This document shows, piece by piece, positions 7,066 through 15,096 of a stretch of DNA of 24,534 bases. Numbering within the stretch: the first letter of the stretch is position 1; each line of letters starts with the position of its first letter. Under the pieces are notes generated by a model. The model had not been told where the DNA came from and did not search any database. It saw only the letters and a program-made list of their open reading frames with translations. Position numbers and translations under genes: made by a program. The stretch covers positions 1 to 24,534 of the forward strand of contig VSNG01000038.1 of assembly GCA_009774175.1 (NCBI GenBank). Reading direction: 5' to 3'. The DNA comes from Lachnospiraceae bacterium (GTDB lineage Bacteria; Bacillota; Clostridia; Lachnospirales; Lachnospiraceae).

Positions 7066-9462
7066 CTACTCTGTCAGATAGATGCCCAGCCTCGTTTCAA
7101 TAGAACTCATAGCGTCTTCCAGACTCCTGCTTCCTTCCAGATAAGGCTGTCCTTCCTCATAAACAACATTTTCAAATGTCTTATCCTCCACATAAACCGT
7201 ATCCAGCGACTCGATCCACTGTACCAGTTCATTCACCGCCTTTTCATCCGGCACGCGGATCAGCAGAATAATCTCGTCATCTTCCAAATCATATGTGCCT
7301 CCCTGTCCTGAAACATAATCGTTGTCCCTGTATACTTTCCACTGATCTTCATAAGTATCCAGAAGCGCCTTTTTCGTCACCGGGAAGCCATTCAAAATCT
7401 CAGTCTGTACCTTATTTCCCAGTGCTGTCTTTACAAAATCCTGCGCCTGTTCCACGTTCTGTGAGGAGGCATTGATGCCCAAAAGCGTCCTTGCCCAGAA
7501 CACATTGCTGCTCTGACCCTCCATGGGAACGCTCCCGTACTCCTCAAAGCCTTCCATTACGGGAATGGAAAGCTGACTGTTATATTCCGATGTATCTTTT
7601 ATAACGCCAGCTACAAACTGACGTCTTTCCCCCAGTACATGAATCGCCTCATGCCTTGTCCGCATTTGATCTGAGTCCTCCAGCGCCTCCCCGGTTGGAC
7701 TTTCAAATTTTTCGTAGTAACTCTTATCCCCTTCCCATGTCTCTGCAGCTTCTTCGGGAAGTCCTTCCATCTGCGCATCATACATCCGTTTTGTCTGCCT
7801 CAGGAAATCGGAAACCGCCTCGTTATCAAGGGCGCCGTCCCGCGTCCGCCACGCAGGAACACAGGCCGGAGAAAACACCCGCATCATCCCCTTCGCGGAA
7901 GGAAGCCCCATAAGATAAGCGTCGGGATCATTTTCCCGCATCAGTTCCATTTCGTCCGCAATAGATGACAGTCCTGTCATTTTATCAGTATCGCTGTCTT
8001 TTCCGAAAATATAGGGTAACTGGATTCTGCATGGCGTCGTATAGACATGTCCGTCATTTTTGAAAGCCTCCACTATGTTCGGAAAAACTGCCTCTTCATC
8101 TCCCATGCTTTCCAGAAGAGGCGCCATATCCATGAGAATCCCCTTTTCCATATAAGATTCCATGGGCATATTGTCCAAAACCAGCACATCCGGACCCTTT
8201 CCCGCCATTGTACGCGTATTCAGGTTCTTGATGGCATCCTCCCTTGTCACGGAATTACCTGTAAGACCAATTTCATACTCCACATAAACTGTTGGATTTT
8301 CCTTCTGATACTCACTGACCGCCTGCCGTATCACCGGCTCGTCCTCCAGACTCCACACCTGTAGTTTCTCCTCGGGTCTGGACGGCACATTCGGATCATA
8401 GACAAAACGTGCCATCCGCTCTCCCGTCAGCACCACGAGGAATTCGTCGCTGTCAGCAACAAGCATGTCCATAATCTGGTATGCCGGATTACCCAGAATA
8501 TTTAAATTCCCGTCTATCACCTGCTCCATGGCGCTGCCGCCAAGCACATGGCGGTATACCCCCTGCCGTCCCGCCAGATAAATGGCGTCGTCTCCTCCCG
8601 AAACCAGAAAAAGATCATGGCCTTTGCCTGCATAACCTTCCCTCTCTGCAAAGTTTTCCCGTACAAATTCCGTCAGCACCTCATCCTCTATATATTCCCG
8701 CGCCTCCATATCATAGATCAGCGGCACATCGACGTTATACCCGTCAAGTAACATGAAATTGCCGTGAAACTGCACCAGATCCAGACTGTAACCGTCTATC
8801 GTCAGATATTTTTCGCTGCTGCCATCCTCCTTCACTTCATATAAATTCGGTCCCGCCGCAGTTGCAAATACTCTTCCGTCATTCGATATGTACACGCCGT
8901 TTATCCACCATTCGCCCTCTTCCAGTTTTATCTCCGCCGGAATTTCCGTACCGTCGGTCTTAATAAGCGTAAGCTGCATATCCATCTTGAGCTGTACGCC
9001 GTTACCGCTGTCCTCGGTCCCTTCCTCGGGCTCTGTCCAAACCACAGCCGCCGTCCCGTCGGGACCGATAGCCATTGTCAAAATATATTTATTTTCCTCC
9101 TTCATCCGTGCAAGCCATGCCATATCCTCCCTGACCCAGCTTGCGCCGTTGTCCGTCGAGCGCAGCACAAATCCGCTGTTGTCCGCCAGAAGAAAACTGC
9201 CGTCCTCCTGCCGGAACAGCCGACTGTTCCAATCGGTAAGACTGCTGCCGCCAAGCTCCACATCCTTCTCCACATAGCGGCCCATGGCGTTATTCTGCTC
9301 TCCGGCTTCCTCCTCATTGCCGGAATCCGCTGTACCCTCTGCTTCGCCGCCGCTCTCTCTGCCGCCGCATCCTGCAAACGTACTGACAGCCAGTACTGCC
9401 GCAAGAAGATATGCCGCCGCTCTCACCGTTCGTTTTCCTGATTTGTTTCGTCTCATTTTCAC
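7066..9462 (-). CDS. Solute-binding lipoprotein with N-terminal propeller-like domain
   Basis: A 798-residue exported lipoprotein. Residues 1-32 are a lipoprotein signal peptide: positive n-region, hydrophobic core and lipobox FAGC with Cys32, followed by a Gly/Glu-rich linker. Residues about 60-360 are beta-rich and contain an Asp-box (STDNGASW, 102-109), as in BNR/sialidase-like propellers. Residues about 365-700 resemble an ABC sugar-type solute-binding protein (VWSLEDEPVIRQAV, then NTRTMAGKGPDVLVLD, and late NGFPVTKKALLD). Ordinary binding proteins have 400-500 residues, so the propeller is an extra domain. No ABC permease or ATPase genes lie beside it. Start: GTG at 9462 has a GGGGG site 7 bases upstream, while the in-frame ATG at 9456 has GAGG 5 bases upstream; either is possible. 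The ligand is unknown. Confidence 0.85.
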   Translation of the reverse strand: MKMRRNKSGKRTVRAAAYLLAAVLAVSTFAGCGGRESGGEAEGTADSGNEEEAGEQNNAMGRYVEKDVELGGSSLTDWNSRLFRQEDGSFLLADNSGFVLRSTDNGASWVREDMAWLARMKEENKYILTMAIGPDGTAAVVWTEPEEGTEDSGNGVQLKMDMQLTLIKTDGTEIPAEIKLEEGEWWINGVYISNDGRVFATAAGPNLYEVKEDGSSEKYLTIDGYSLDLVQFHGNFMLLDGYNVDVPLIYDMEAREYIEDEVLTEFVRENFAEREGYAGKGHDLFLVSGGDDAIYLAGRQGVYRHVLGGSAMEQVIDGNLNILGNPAYQIMDMLVADSDEFLVVLTGERMARFVYDPNVPSRPEEKLQVWSLEDEPVIRQAVSEYQKENPTVYVEYEIGLTGNSVTREDAIKNLNTRTMAGKGPDVLVLDNMPMESYMEKGILMDMAPLLESMGDEEAVFPNIVEAFKNDGHVYTTPCRIQLPYIFGKDSDTDKMTGLSSIADEMELMRENDPDAYLMGLPSAKGMMRVFSPACVPAWRTRDGALDNEAVSDFLRQTKRMYDAQMEGLPEEAAETWEGDKSYYEKFESPTGEALEDSDQMRTRHEAIHVLGERRQFVAGVIKDTSEYNSQLSIPVMEGFEEYGSVPMEGQSSNVFWARTLLGINASSQNVEQAQDFVKTALGNKVQTEILNGFPVTKKALLDTYEDQWKVYRDNDYVSGQGGTYDLEDDEIILLIRVPDEKAVNELVQWIESLDTVYVEDKTFENVVYEEGQPYLEGSRSLEDAMSSIETRLGIYLTE

Positions 9463-9513
9463 CTCATATCCCCCTGTTCTGTTAAGATAATCTGATCGTT
9501 ACCTACTTTCACA

Positions 9514-9542
9514 ATTATCATCATAGCAAAGCTTTCTCTAAA
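9514..9542 (-). promoter_or_regulatory. Putative promoter of the solute-binding lipoprotein gene
   Basis: Minus strand: -35 TTTAGA at 9537-9542, a 17-base spacer and -10 GATAAT at 9514-9519, about 50 bases ahead of the start codon. An overlapping TATGAT three bases further upstream is an alternative -10. Confidence 0.45.
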
Positions 9543-9574
9543 TTATCTCTAAAAACGACGACTCTTTTTCAAAT

Positions 9575-9605
9575 AAAAAAGGGCTCCCCACATTCGGAGC
9601 GCCCT
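9575..9605 (-). terminator. Intrinsic terminator of the ArsC-like gene
   Basis: On the minus strand the arms GGGCGCTCC and GGGGAGCCC pair (9581-9605, one bulge) and are followed by six T. It lies about 35 bases after the ArsC-like stop and separates that unit from the lipoprotein promoter. Confidence 0.85.
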
Positions 9606-9640
9606 GTAAACTCTGCCGTTCTGACAAAATAACAATTCCT

Positions 9641-9991
9641 TTATTTTAATTTTTCGGCCCACTGCGCTTCCTTAAATCCCACAAGCACAGTCTCCCCGTC
9701 CATTACAAGCGGGCGCTTTACCAGCATACCGTTGGACGCCAGGAGCTTTAGCTGTTCGTCTTCGCTCATAGCAGGCAGTTTGTCTTTTAACTGCATTTCC
9801 TTGTACATAAGGCCGCTTGTATTAAATAATTTTTTAAGCGGCAGGCCGCTCTTTGCGTGCCACTCCTTTAATTCCTCGTAAGAAGGGTTGTTTTCCACGA
9901 TATGACGCTCCGTATAAGTAATGCCGTTCCCGTCCAGCCATTTTTTTGCCTTCTGACAGGTGGTGCATTTAGGGTAATGGATGAATAGCAT
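9641..9991 (-). CDS. ArsC/Spx-family thioredoxin-fold protein
   Basis: A 116-residue cytoplasmic protein of the ArsC/Spx/YffB family. The N-terminus LFIHYPKCTTCQKAKKWL carries a CxxC-type motif (Cys8 and Cys11 in CTTC), followed by the family segments FNTSG and LVKRPLV. Members act as glutaredoxin- or thioredoxin-linked arsenate reductases or, as Spx, bind RNA polymerase under thiol stress. The CxxC pair is compatible with either, and the lack of other ars genes makes arsenate resistance uncertain. The ATG at 9991 has an AAAGGAGG site immediately upstream; the 13-codon upstream extension has no family similarity. It starts 39 bases after the HD-GYP stop with no terminator between, so the two are probably cotranscribed. 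Confidence 0.88.
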   Translation of the reverse strand: MLFIHYPKCTTCQKAKKWLDGNGITYTERHIVENNPSYEELKEWHAKSGLPLKKLFNTSGLMYKEMQLKDKLPAMSEDEQLKLLASNGMLVKRPLVMDGETVLVGFKEAQWAEKLK

Positions 9992-10030
9992 GTTTTTTCC
10001 TCCTTTTGTGAGCCGCCTATTGCGGCACAA

Positions 10031-11131
10031 TCAGTCCTCATCCCGATACATCTCGAGCAGATGTTCAACCCTCGGTTTAACCTCTGCAAACGCTTTGAGA
10101 AGCTTCGGTGAAAACGTACCGCTATGACCGTTCAGTATCATCTGATATGCCTTGTCTGATTCATAAGCTATCTTATATACCCGCTTCGATGTTAGCGCGT
10201 CATACACATCCACAAGCGAGACAATCTGTGCCGCTATGCTAATTTCATCCCCCTTTAACCCATCCGGGTATCCCTTACCATCATATTTTTCGTGATGATG
10301 TCTGGCTATATCATACGCGTACTCATAGATTGCCCTGTCATTAAGCTGCACTCTTTGTTGTATAATTTCAGCGCCCTTAGTTGTATGTGATTTAATTAAT
10401 TCAAATTCGTCAGGCGTCAGCTTTGCCGGTTTCAGAATAATACTATCGGGAATGGCGATCTTTCCGATATCATGAAGAGAGGATGCCCACCCGATCTGCA
10501 CCAGCTTTTCCGGTGTCAGCTCATATTCCGGATAGAGTTTCATAACGCTTTTGCCAAGGCACATCGCATATTCCCGAATCCTTTTAATATGCTGCTTTGA
10601 TTCCATATTTCTAAATTCTACGATGTTACTCAGGGAATCTATCAGAATCTCATTCACATGGTTCAATTTTTTGGTTTGCTGCCGCAGTACGCTGTTCTGC
10701 TTCTGAATATTAATATTCTGCTTTTTAACCATCATTTCCAGCTGCGTTTTATACTGAAACCAACCGATCGCATTATGAACCACCTGTTTCACTACATCGA
10801 CCTGATACGGCTTCGTAATATAACTTACAATTCCATATTCATAACCCTTTATTTCCAATTCAGTCGAAGTTTCCCCCGTAATCATGATAAAGGGTATTTT
10901 ATTTGGGATGTTTTTTTCTTTTACATGCTCCAGCACCGCAAAGCCGTCCATTTCCGGCATAAAATTATCAAGCAAAACAATCGCGATTGACGCAAAATGA
11001 GTGTTTAAAAGCGCGATTCCCTCCTTACCGTTGGCTGCCTCCAAAATTTTATATTCTGACTGAAATAATTCAACCAGAATTGCACGGTCAATGTCATTGT
11101 CTTCAAAAATTAAAATTGTGTCACGTTTCAT
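10031..11131 (-). CDS. REC-HD-GYP response regulator (c-di-GMP phosphodiesterase)
   Basis: A 366-residue cytoplasmic response regulator of the RpfG type. The receiver (about 4-120) has phosphoacceptor D55 in LLDNFMPEMDG, T86 and K107. A helical linker at 125-165 looks coiled. The HD-GYP domain (about 160-355) shows H220-D221 (SSLHDIGKIAIPD), a His triplet at 278-280 followed by EKYDGKGYP (GYP at 287-289), and SLVDVYDALTS. These are the metal-binding and signature residues of active c-di-GMP phosphodiesterases, so it is expected to hydrolyse c-di-GMP when phosphorylated. No kinase gene is adjacent; the hybrid kinase 5 kb away is a possible partner but nothing in the sequence proves it. It follows the FapA gene after a 75-base gap and may share its transcript. 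Confidence 0.92.
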   Translation of the reverse strand: MKRDTILIFEDNDIDRAILVELFQSEYKILEAANGKEGIALLNTHFASIAIVLLDNFMPEMDGFAVLEHVKEKNIPNKIPFIMITGETSTELEIKGYEYGIVSYITKPYQVDVVKQVVHNAIGWFQYKTQLEMMVKKQNINIQKQNSVLRQQTKKLNHVNEILIDSLSNIVEFRNMESKQHIKRIREYAMCLGKSVMKLYPEYELTPEKLVQIGWASSLHDIGKIAIPDSIILKPAKLTPDEFELIKSHTTKGAEIIQQRVQLNDRAIYEYAYDIARHHHEKYDGKGYPDGLKGDEISIAAQIVSLVDVYDALTSKRVYKIAYESDKAYQMILNGHSGTFSPKLLKAFAEVKPRVEHLLEMYRDED

Positions 11132-11206
11132 GATCGTCTCATACTTTCTTTGTATTTGTGTTCGGCTCTGTTATCAGTATGCAGTCCCTGACAAATCGCC
11201 AATGTA

Positions 11207-13375
11207 TTATAAAGCTACCATCACTACCTGCTTATTGCGAAGCTTAAAGAGCACTCTGCGCACCTCCGTCGAAAGTGTATATTTAATACCGTTCAGTATA
11301 ATTACACTGCCCTCGTAAGCCTTTCCTCTGACACATACAGGTTCCTTTGCTGCCTGCCCCGTCAGATTGATTAATTTAGATTCCTCACCGTCAAGTTCCG
11401 CAAGCTTTTGACCCTGAACTTCTATCGCCGCATGAATTTTTCGTTGAATCTCCTCGGGCACCTCTTTCCCTGCTTCCAACAACTGCATGATTTTATTCCA
11501 TTCTCTCTCAAGAGCTTCAAGATCATTCAAAAGCTTTTCTCTCTTTTTTTCATATTCTGCGTGCTCTTTTTCATACAATTCATTCCGTCCAATATCCAGC
11601 ACTGTCTTTAAATGCAGTCTATTACCCAGATTATATGTTTCGACGCCCCTCACGGCGCTAATCTTACCGCCCAAAAGCATTCCCTTACTTCCTGACACAA
11701 TTACCCGTCCCATTGTGTTAATGCTGCTGTTCATAATATAGTTAGCCTTGACATTGCCCCCGGCATTAATATTGGCGGCTTCAAAAAAGCTTCCTGAAAC
11801 CTCGCCCCCGGCATCAATAAAGCAATCGTTTCTGGAGCAGCTTCCCTTTTTTATCATGATATTCCCGCCTGCAATCAACCTGCACGTTTCCACATTATGC
11901 TCAATGATAATGTCCCCGGTGGCTTTGATATAGCCGCCGGAATATATACTGCCAACCACATAGACCGTTCCGTCCACCTCCAGTTTACCTGTCACAGCGG
12001 TCACATCTTCCCGAACAATCAGCATATTGGTGATTATAATACGTCCGGCGGTAAACTCGAACTTCCCGTTCATTTTGGAAGTATAAGTAATTCCATCCGG
12101 CTCAATCCGAAATCCCACGCCTCTTAACTGCTTCTTCTCCGTTCCGTTTTCGGCATGTATCGTTTCTCCGTATATGTTCCTGCCGTTTATTCCCTCTCCC
12201 GCCCGATGATAGACGGCAATCTTCTCTCCCTCCTCAACCATCTCAAAAGCTTCTATATTAACATAATCGACCCCGCCGTCCGGAAGAGGCGCCGGGATCC
12301 GCGGCAAATCAAGCCTGACAAACCATTCAAACCAGCCGTCCTTACCTCTCTTTGCGGGAATTCCCTCTGCAATCAGTATTTTTTCGTTAAGCCTTCTCCG
12401 ATCAATCAAATCCGCAATCGCATCTTTCCTGATCCCGAAAACAATTTCCCGCCTTTCCAGATCCTGATAAATATCCTCCTTCGTCACCATGTTACCGGGA
12501 ATCCATGGAATATAAGCATATGCCTTATTCCCGTTTTCTTCGATGGAAATTGAAAATTCCTTTTTTCTGAAAGAATCCGAAAGAGCGCCCTTACTCTTTT
12601 TACTATCCTCATCTTTCTCCCCTTTCCAATCCGCCCTCTTTTCTTCCTTCTCTGTCCTTTCCGTGCCGTACTCTTTCTCCCGGCCCTCTTCTTTGCCTGT
12701 TCCTCCGCTTGTTCTTTTTCGGTTAATTACAGCCTGCCTCTTTTCTTTCATATCGGTAGCTGAGTAAACCAGACTACAGTATGACGTAACGTCGAGACCC
12801 GCCTCCAGTCCTAGGCGAATTTCGCGCATCTGCGCATGGTTAAACAGATAGTTGGTATAAAGCGACACGTTCAGCTTTTTCTCCAACCCGAGACGTATTT
12901 CCCTCATCTGCATCCAATTATACCTGATATCCGCATAAGGAGCGATATCTATATCCTCACACAGGCCTATCCTTATCTCGTGAATCTGGGGCGCGCACAT
13001 TGTATCCTGCAGCCACTGATCAATAGGAAGCCGGTTCATCAATGCGAACCGAATTTCTTCCAAATCATCATCTGCAAATCCCCGTCTCAGATAGGGCAGC
13101 AAATCTATTGCCGAATACAGGGACAGCCTGATCTGTCTCATCGTCTCATAATTATAGGACGGATCGGCATACGCAGCGGCGTCCAGCTTATCCTTAAGAC
13201 CCACCCTGATCTGCTCCATCTGCAGCCAGTTAAATTGAGGATTAGAATAAATGGATACATCCAGTCCTTCTTCTTTTCCGAGTTCAATCTCGTGCTGCTG
13301 CGCTTTTTGATATTCGTCAATTTCCATCATGGGAAAACGCAGTTCCTGCTGTTTCCCGCTATCCAAGTCAACCAT
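11207..13375 (-). CDS. FapA/DUF342-domain protein with eight 26-residue N-terminal repeats
   Basis: A 722-residue protein with no signal peptide. Residues about 26-215 contain eight units with an exact 26-residue period, centred on a QMxEIRLGL core and followed by a GLDVSxYA-like segment; the invariant Ile-Arg (Ile-Glu in the first copy, Lys-Arg in the last) falls at 30/31, 56/57, 82/83, 108/109, 134/135, 160/161, 186/187 and 212/213. A highly charged linker spans 217-272. The FapA region (about 275-590) is Gly-rich and beta-helical (GGYIKATGDIIIEHNVETC and following turns). Residues 600-665 are a predicted coiled coil. FapA proteins are linked to flagellar assembly and polar positioning, but no flagellar gene is here and the neighbour is an HD-GYP regulator. 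The start is uncertain: a strong AAGGAGAG site lies about 15 bases from the ATG, longer than usual. Confidence 0.85.
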   Translation of the reverse strand: MVDLDSGKQQELRFPMMEIDEYQKAQQHEIELGKEEGLDVSIYSNPQFNWLQMEQIRVGLKDKLDAAAYADPSYNYETMRQIRLSLYSAIDLLPYLRRGFADDDLEEIRFALMNRLPIDQWLQDTMCAPQIHEIRIGLCEDIDIAPYADIRYNWMQMREIRLGLEKKLNVSLYTNYLFNHAQMREIRLGLEAGLDVTSYCSLVYSATDMKEKRQAVINRKRTSGGTGKEEGREKEYGTERTEKEEKRADWKGEKDEDSKKSKGALSDSFRKKEFSISIEENGNKAYAYIPWIPGNMVTKEDIYQDLERREIVFGIRKDAIADLIDRRRLNEKILIAEGIPAKRGKDGWFEWFVRLDLPRIPAPLPDGGVDYVNIEAFEMVEEGEKIAVYHRAGEGINGRNIYGETIHAENGTEKKQLRGVGFRIEPDGITYTSKMNGKFEFTAGRIIITNMLIVREDVTAVTGKLEVDGTVYVVGSIYSGGYIKATGDIIIEHNVETCRLIAGGNIMIKKGSCSRNDCFIDAGGEVSGSFFEAANINAGGNVKANYIMNSSINTMGRVIVSGSKGMLLGGKISAVRGVETYNLGNRLHLKTVLDIGRNELYEKEHAEYEKKREKLLNDLEALEREWNKIMQLLEAGKEVPEEIQRKIHAAIEVQGQKLAELDGEESKLINLTGQAAKEPVCVRGKAYEGSVIILNGIKYTLSTEVRRVLFKLRNKQVVMVAL
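12728..13297 (-). repeat. 78-bp-period coding repeat in the FapA-like gene
   Basis: Eight tandem copies of a 26-codon unit without any insertion or deletion between them. The copies have diverged at DNA level but keep the codons for Met-x-x-Ile-Arg-x-x-Leu at a constant phase. Confidence 0.8.
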
Positions 13376-13467
13376 ATCCGTTACCAGTCTCTCCTTATAT
13401 ACAGCTCGAATTAATTTATATATTTTCGGAAGAAATATATTCCGAATACTGCCTGCAATAAAAATGT

Positions 13468-13484
13468 GAATATTATATATATTC
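13468..13484. promoter_or_regulatory. AT-rich palindrome between divergent genes
   Basis: GAATAT and ATATTC flank TATAT, a perfect 17-base palindrome midway between the FapA start and the plus-strand methyltransferase-like start. It contains possible -10 hexamers on both strands (ATTATA at 13472-13477 is TATAAT on the minus strand), so it may be a shared promoter or operator. The -35 regions are poor. A second imperfect repeat, CGGAA...TTCCG, lies nearby at about 13425-13443. Confidence 0.35.
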
Positions 13485-13545
13485 TATCAGAATTATGGTT
13501 AAAAGTCCATGACACTGTAAAATTTGGTTACAGGGGGAGAAAAAT

Positions 13546-13597
13546 GTGAAAACATATGAATTTGACGGCGAGAAATACAAAGCCGCCTCTTCACACC
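13546..13597 (+). pseudogene. 5' stub of a methyltransferase-like gene cut by IS66
   Basis: Seventeen codons from a GTG start, after a GGGGGAG site with 6-base spacing, read (M)KTYEFDGEKYKAASSH. This resembles the N-terminus of class I SAM-dependent methyltransferases common in Firmicutes, which start MK-x-Y-x-FDGEKYKxASxH before the SAM-binding DLGCGxG motif. The frame stops abruptly at the left end of the IS66-type element and no continuation is visible beyond the right end, so the rest of the gene has been lost or moved. The assignment rests on only 17 residues recalled from family pattern, so it is tentative. The strong ribosome site supports a former real gene start. Confidence 0.5.
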
Positions 13598-13620
13598 GTA
13601 AGCGCCAAATAATAATGCGG
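13598..13620 (+). repeat. IS66 left inverted repeat
   Basis: The 23-base end begins GTAAGCGCC and ends GCGG. It matches the complement of the right end at 20 of 23 positions, with the first 14 identical. Confidence 0.85.
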
Positions 13621-13673
13621 TCAGATATAAAAATTACCCCAGCTCTTTGTGCGTTGGAGTAATTCACTATAAT

Positions 13674-14169
13674 TCACATGCGATTTTTGATAAATTGGAG
13701 TTTTTGACTCCAGGGTGCAAGCTTTGCGAACTGATCATCAATCATCTCTTTCGTTGGACGATGATCTAGTAGAAATTTCAGATATCCGTGATAGCCTTCC
13801 AGAAACTCCTTTGCATGGCTGCCACTCCTGGTTGGAGAATAGCCATATAAGATAATGGCGAGAATACCGTCTTCGCCGCTGCGGCACGGCCACATGAAGA
13901 ATTGCAGCTGTGCCCGGCGTTCTTCTTGCTTCAGTACCTGGACTCTGCTGTCCGGGAATGTCATCGGATCTTCTTTCACTAGAGAAACCGAAAAGCTTTT
14001 TGGTCAGATAGTCCACCTGTTCCTGAAGGGCTTTTTCATGACTGGATTTTTCATCAGTAATAAGATGGAGAGATTTAATCAGCTCAGTCTGTTCACAAAT
14101 TATTGTTTTGAGTTGTGATATGGTGTCCTTCATCTCCCGCAGTTGGATATCTTTTGCATCGGAAGCCAT
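13674..14169 (-). pseudogene. tnpC: IS66 transposase TnpC, internally deleted
   Basis: The N-terminus is intact: ATG at 14169 after AAGGAGAG, a coiled-coil segment and then LTKKLFGFSSERRSDDIPGQQS, the usual IS66 zinc-region lead-in. The frame then shifts near 13940-13980 and resumes as RRAQLQFFMWPCRSGEDG, ILYGYSPTRSGSHAKEFLEGYHGYL, normally found more than 200 residues later. It then jumps again to a C-terminal segment, LLDHRPTKEMIDDQFAKLAPW. Family members have about 500 residues and here fewer than 170 remain, with most of the DDE catalytic domain gone. Two separate deletions plus a frame change are the simplest reading. Confidence 0.8.
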
Positions 14170-14248
14170 CGTTTCTCTCCTTAGACCTATTTTTTTATTA
14201 TACCAGAAACAGGAACATTTCTAAAGGAAAACAAGGTCCAGAGATGTT

Positions 14249-14588
14249 TTATTCCGTTTTGAGCGCTTTGGGCTGGTCGATATCAATCCCTGACATCAGC
14301 CAGTCAACCTCCCTCCAGAAGAGATCCCAAACCTCTGACTGCTTCCTTGGCCATTGATATTCCCCGAACAGACAGCCGTTTATAGATCAGGAGAAAGCCA
14401 TCCGATTCATGGAACAGGGCTCTGATCCTGTCCTGTCTTCTTGCGCAGAACAGGAAGAGCGCACTGGATATCGGATCCATCTTAAGCTGGTCTTCAATAA
14501 TGGAACAGAGATCATCGACCGATTTGCGCATATCTGTATAGCCGCAGACAATGTAGATTTTTTCAAGACTGGAGATATCACCTAACAT
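14249..14588 (-). pseudogene. tnpB: IS66 accessory protein TnpB, frameshifted
   Basis: Residues 1 to about 73 match the IS66 Orf2 family (IYIVCGYTDMRKSVDDL, then ALFLFCARRQDRIRALF). The open frame departs after YKRLSV and ends at 14304. In the next frame the expected ending follows, GEYQWPRKQSEVWDLFWREV, to a TAA at 14249-14251. The span of 340 bases is one more than a multiple of three, so a single-base insertion near 14361-14367 explains it. Repaired, it would have 112 residues, the normal size. TnpB is needed for IS66 transposition in many members. The ATG overlaps the tnpA stop by 7 bases. Confidence 0.82.
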
Positions 14589-14992
14589 GAGGTCTCCCGG
14601 ATCAGGCGGAGTGTCCTGGTGAGCAGGATAGGATCGGCATCATTGCTGATGCGGATTGTCAAATCATTCATGGACACTTCAATCGTATGTAAATTATCAA
14701 GGTTCGTTTGGTGCATCTGCGATGCTGTATGCCGTTCCGGAAGGTGATCCGAAACAATGTCAATGGGAACCACATCCTGCTTTGAATGCGGGATCTCACA
14801 ATGACCATAATTCGGTGCCGGGATCTGATCCGCTGCTGCTTTCCTGCAGCGGCTGACCCAGTTATAAAAAGTGCTTACAGCGATACCGTTTTCACGGCAC
14901 CAGTCAGCATCTGTCATGCTGTTCTGGCAACATTCATTGATAAGCCTGAGCTGTTCCGTCATCGGAATACGGGCTTTGCGAGTAACTGCCAT
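14582..14992 (-). CDS. tnpA: IS66 accessory protein TnpA
   Basis: A 136-residue IS66 Orf1 protein. The N-terminus has the helix-turn-helix-like segment (RLINECCQNSMTDADWCRENGIAVSTFYNWV split over residues about 16-46) with the characteristic SxxTDxxWCxxNGIxxSTFYxWV pattern, followed by a variable Pro/His-rich stretch and the C-terminal NDLTIRISNDADPILLTRTL. It appears complete, the only intact gene in the element. It probably binds DNA or assists TnpC, but with tnpB and tnpC broken it has no working partner here. Confidence 0.82.
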   Translation of the reverse strand: MAVTRKARIPMTEQLRLINECCQNSMTDADWCRENGIAVSTFYNWVSRCRKAAADQIPAPNYGHCEIPHSKQDVVPIDIVSDHLPERHTASQMHQTNLDNLHTIEVSMNDLTIRISNDADPILLTRTLRLIRETSC

Positions 14993-15073
14993 AACCTATC
15001 CTCCGTAATTATAGTGAAAGAATCTAAATATCGTTCTCCTATAATTATAGAGCAAACCAATTGATTGGAAAAT

Positions 15074-15096
15074 CCGCAGGAATATTTGGCGCTTAC
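15074..15096 (-). repeat. IS66 right inverted repeat
   Basis: Ends ...TTTGGCGCTTAC, the complement of the left end. With the left repeat it fixes the element at 1499 bp. Confidence 0.85.

Larger units (their letters stand above)
13598..15096 (-). mobile_element. Degenerate IS66-family insertion sequence (1499 bp)
   Basis: Bounded by inverted repeats that start GTAAGCGCCAAATA, the GTAAGCG terminus typical of IS66 elements. It carries minus-strand remnants of all three IS66 genes in the usual order tnpA, tnpB, tnpC. Full elements are about 2.3-2.7 kb, so roughly 1 kb is missing, all from tnpC. Flanking 8-base sequences differ (TTCACACC left, ATTGTACT right), so no target duplication remains. 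The element cannot move on its own but has both ends and could in principle be mobilised by an intact relative. Confidence 0.85.

Noticed and set aside
12728..13297. CRISPR-like array in the FapA gene
   Set aside because: The 78-bp repeats are coding, diverged and in frame, with no identical repeats or unique spacers.
13473..13667. 64-codon minus-strand open frame MNYSNAQRAGVIF...
   Set aside because: It crosses the IS66 left end and the methyltransferase-like stub, has no ribosome site and no family similarity.
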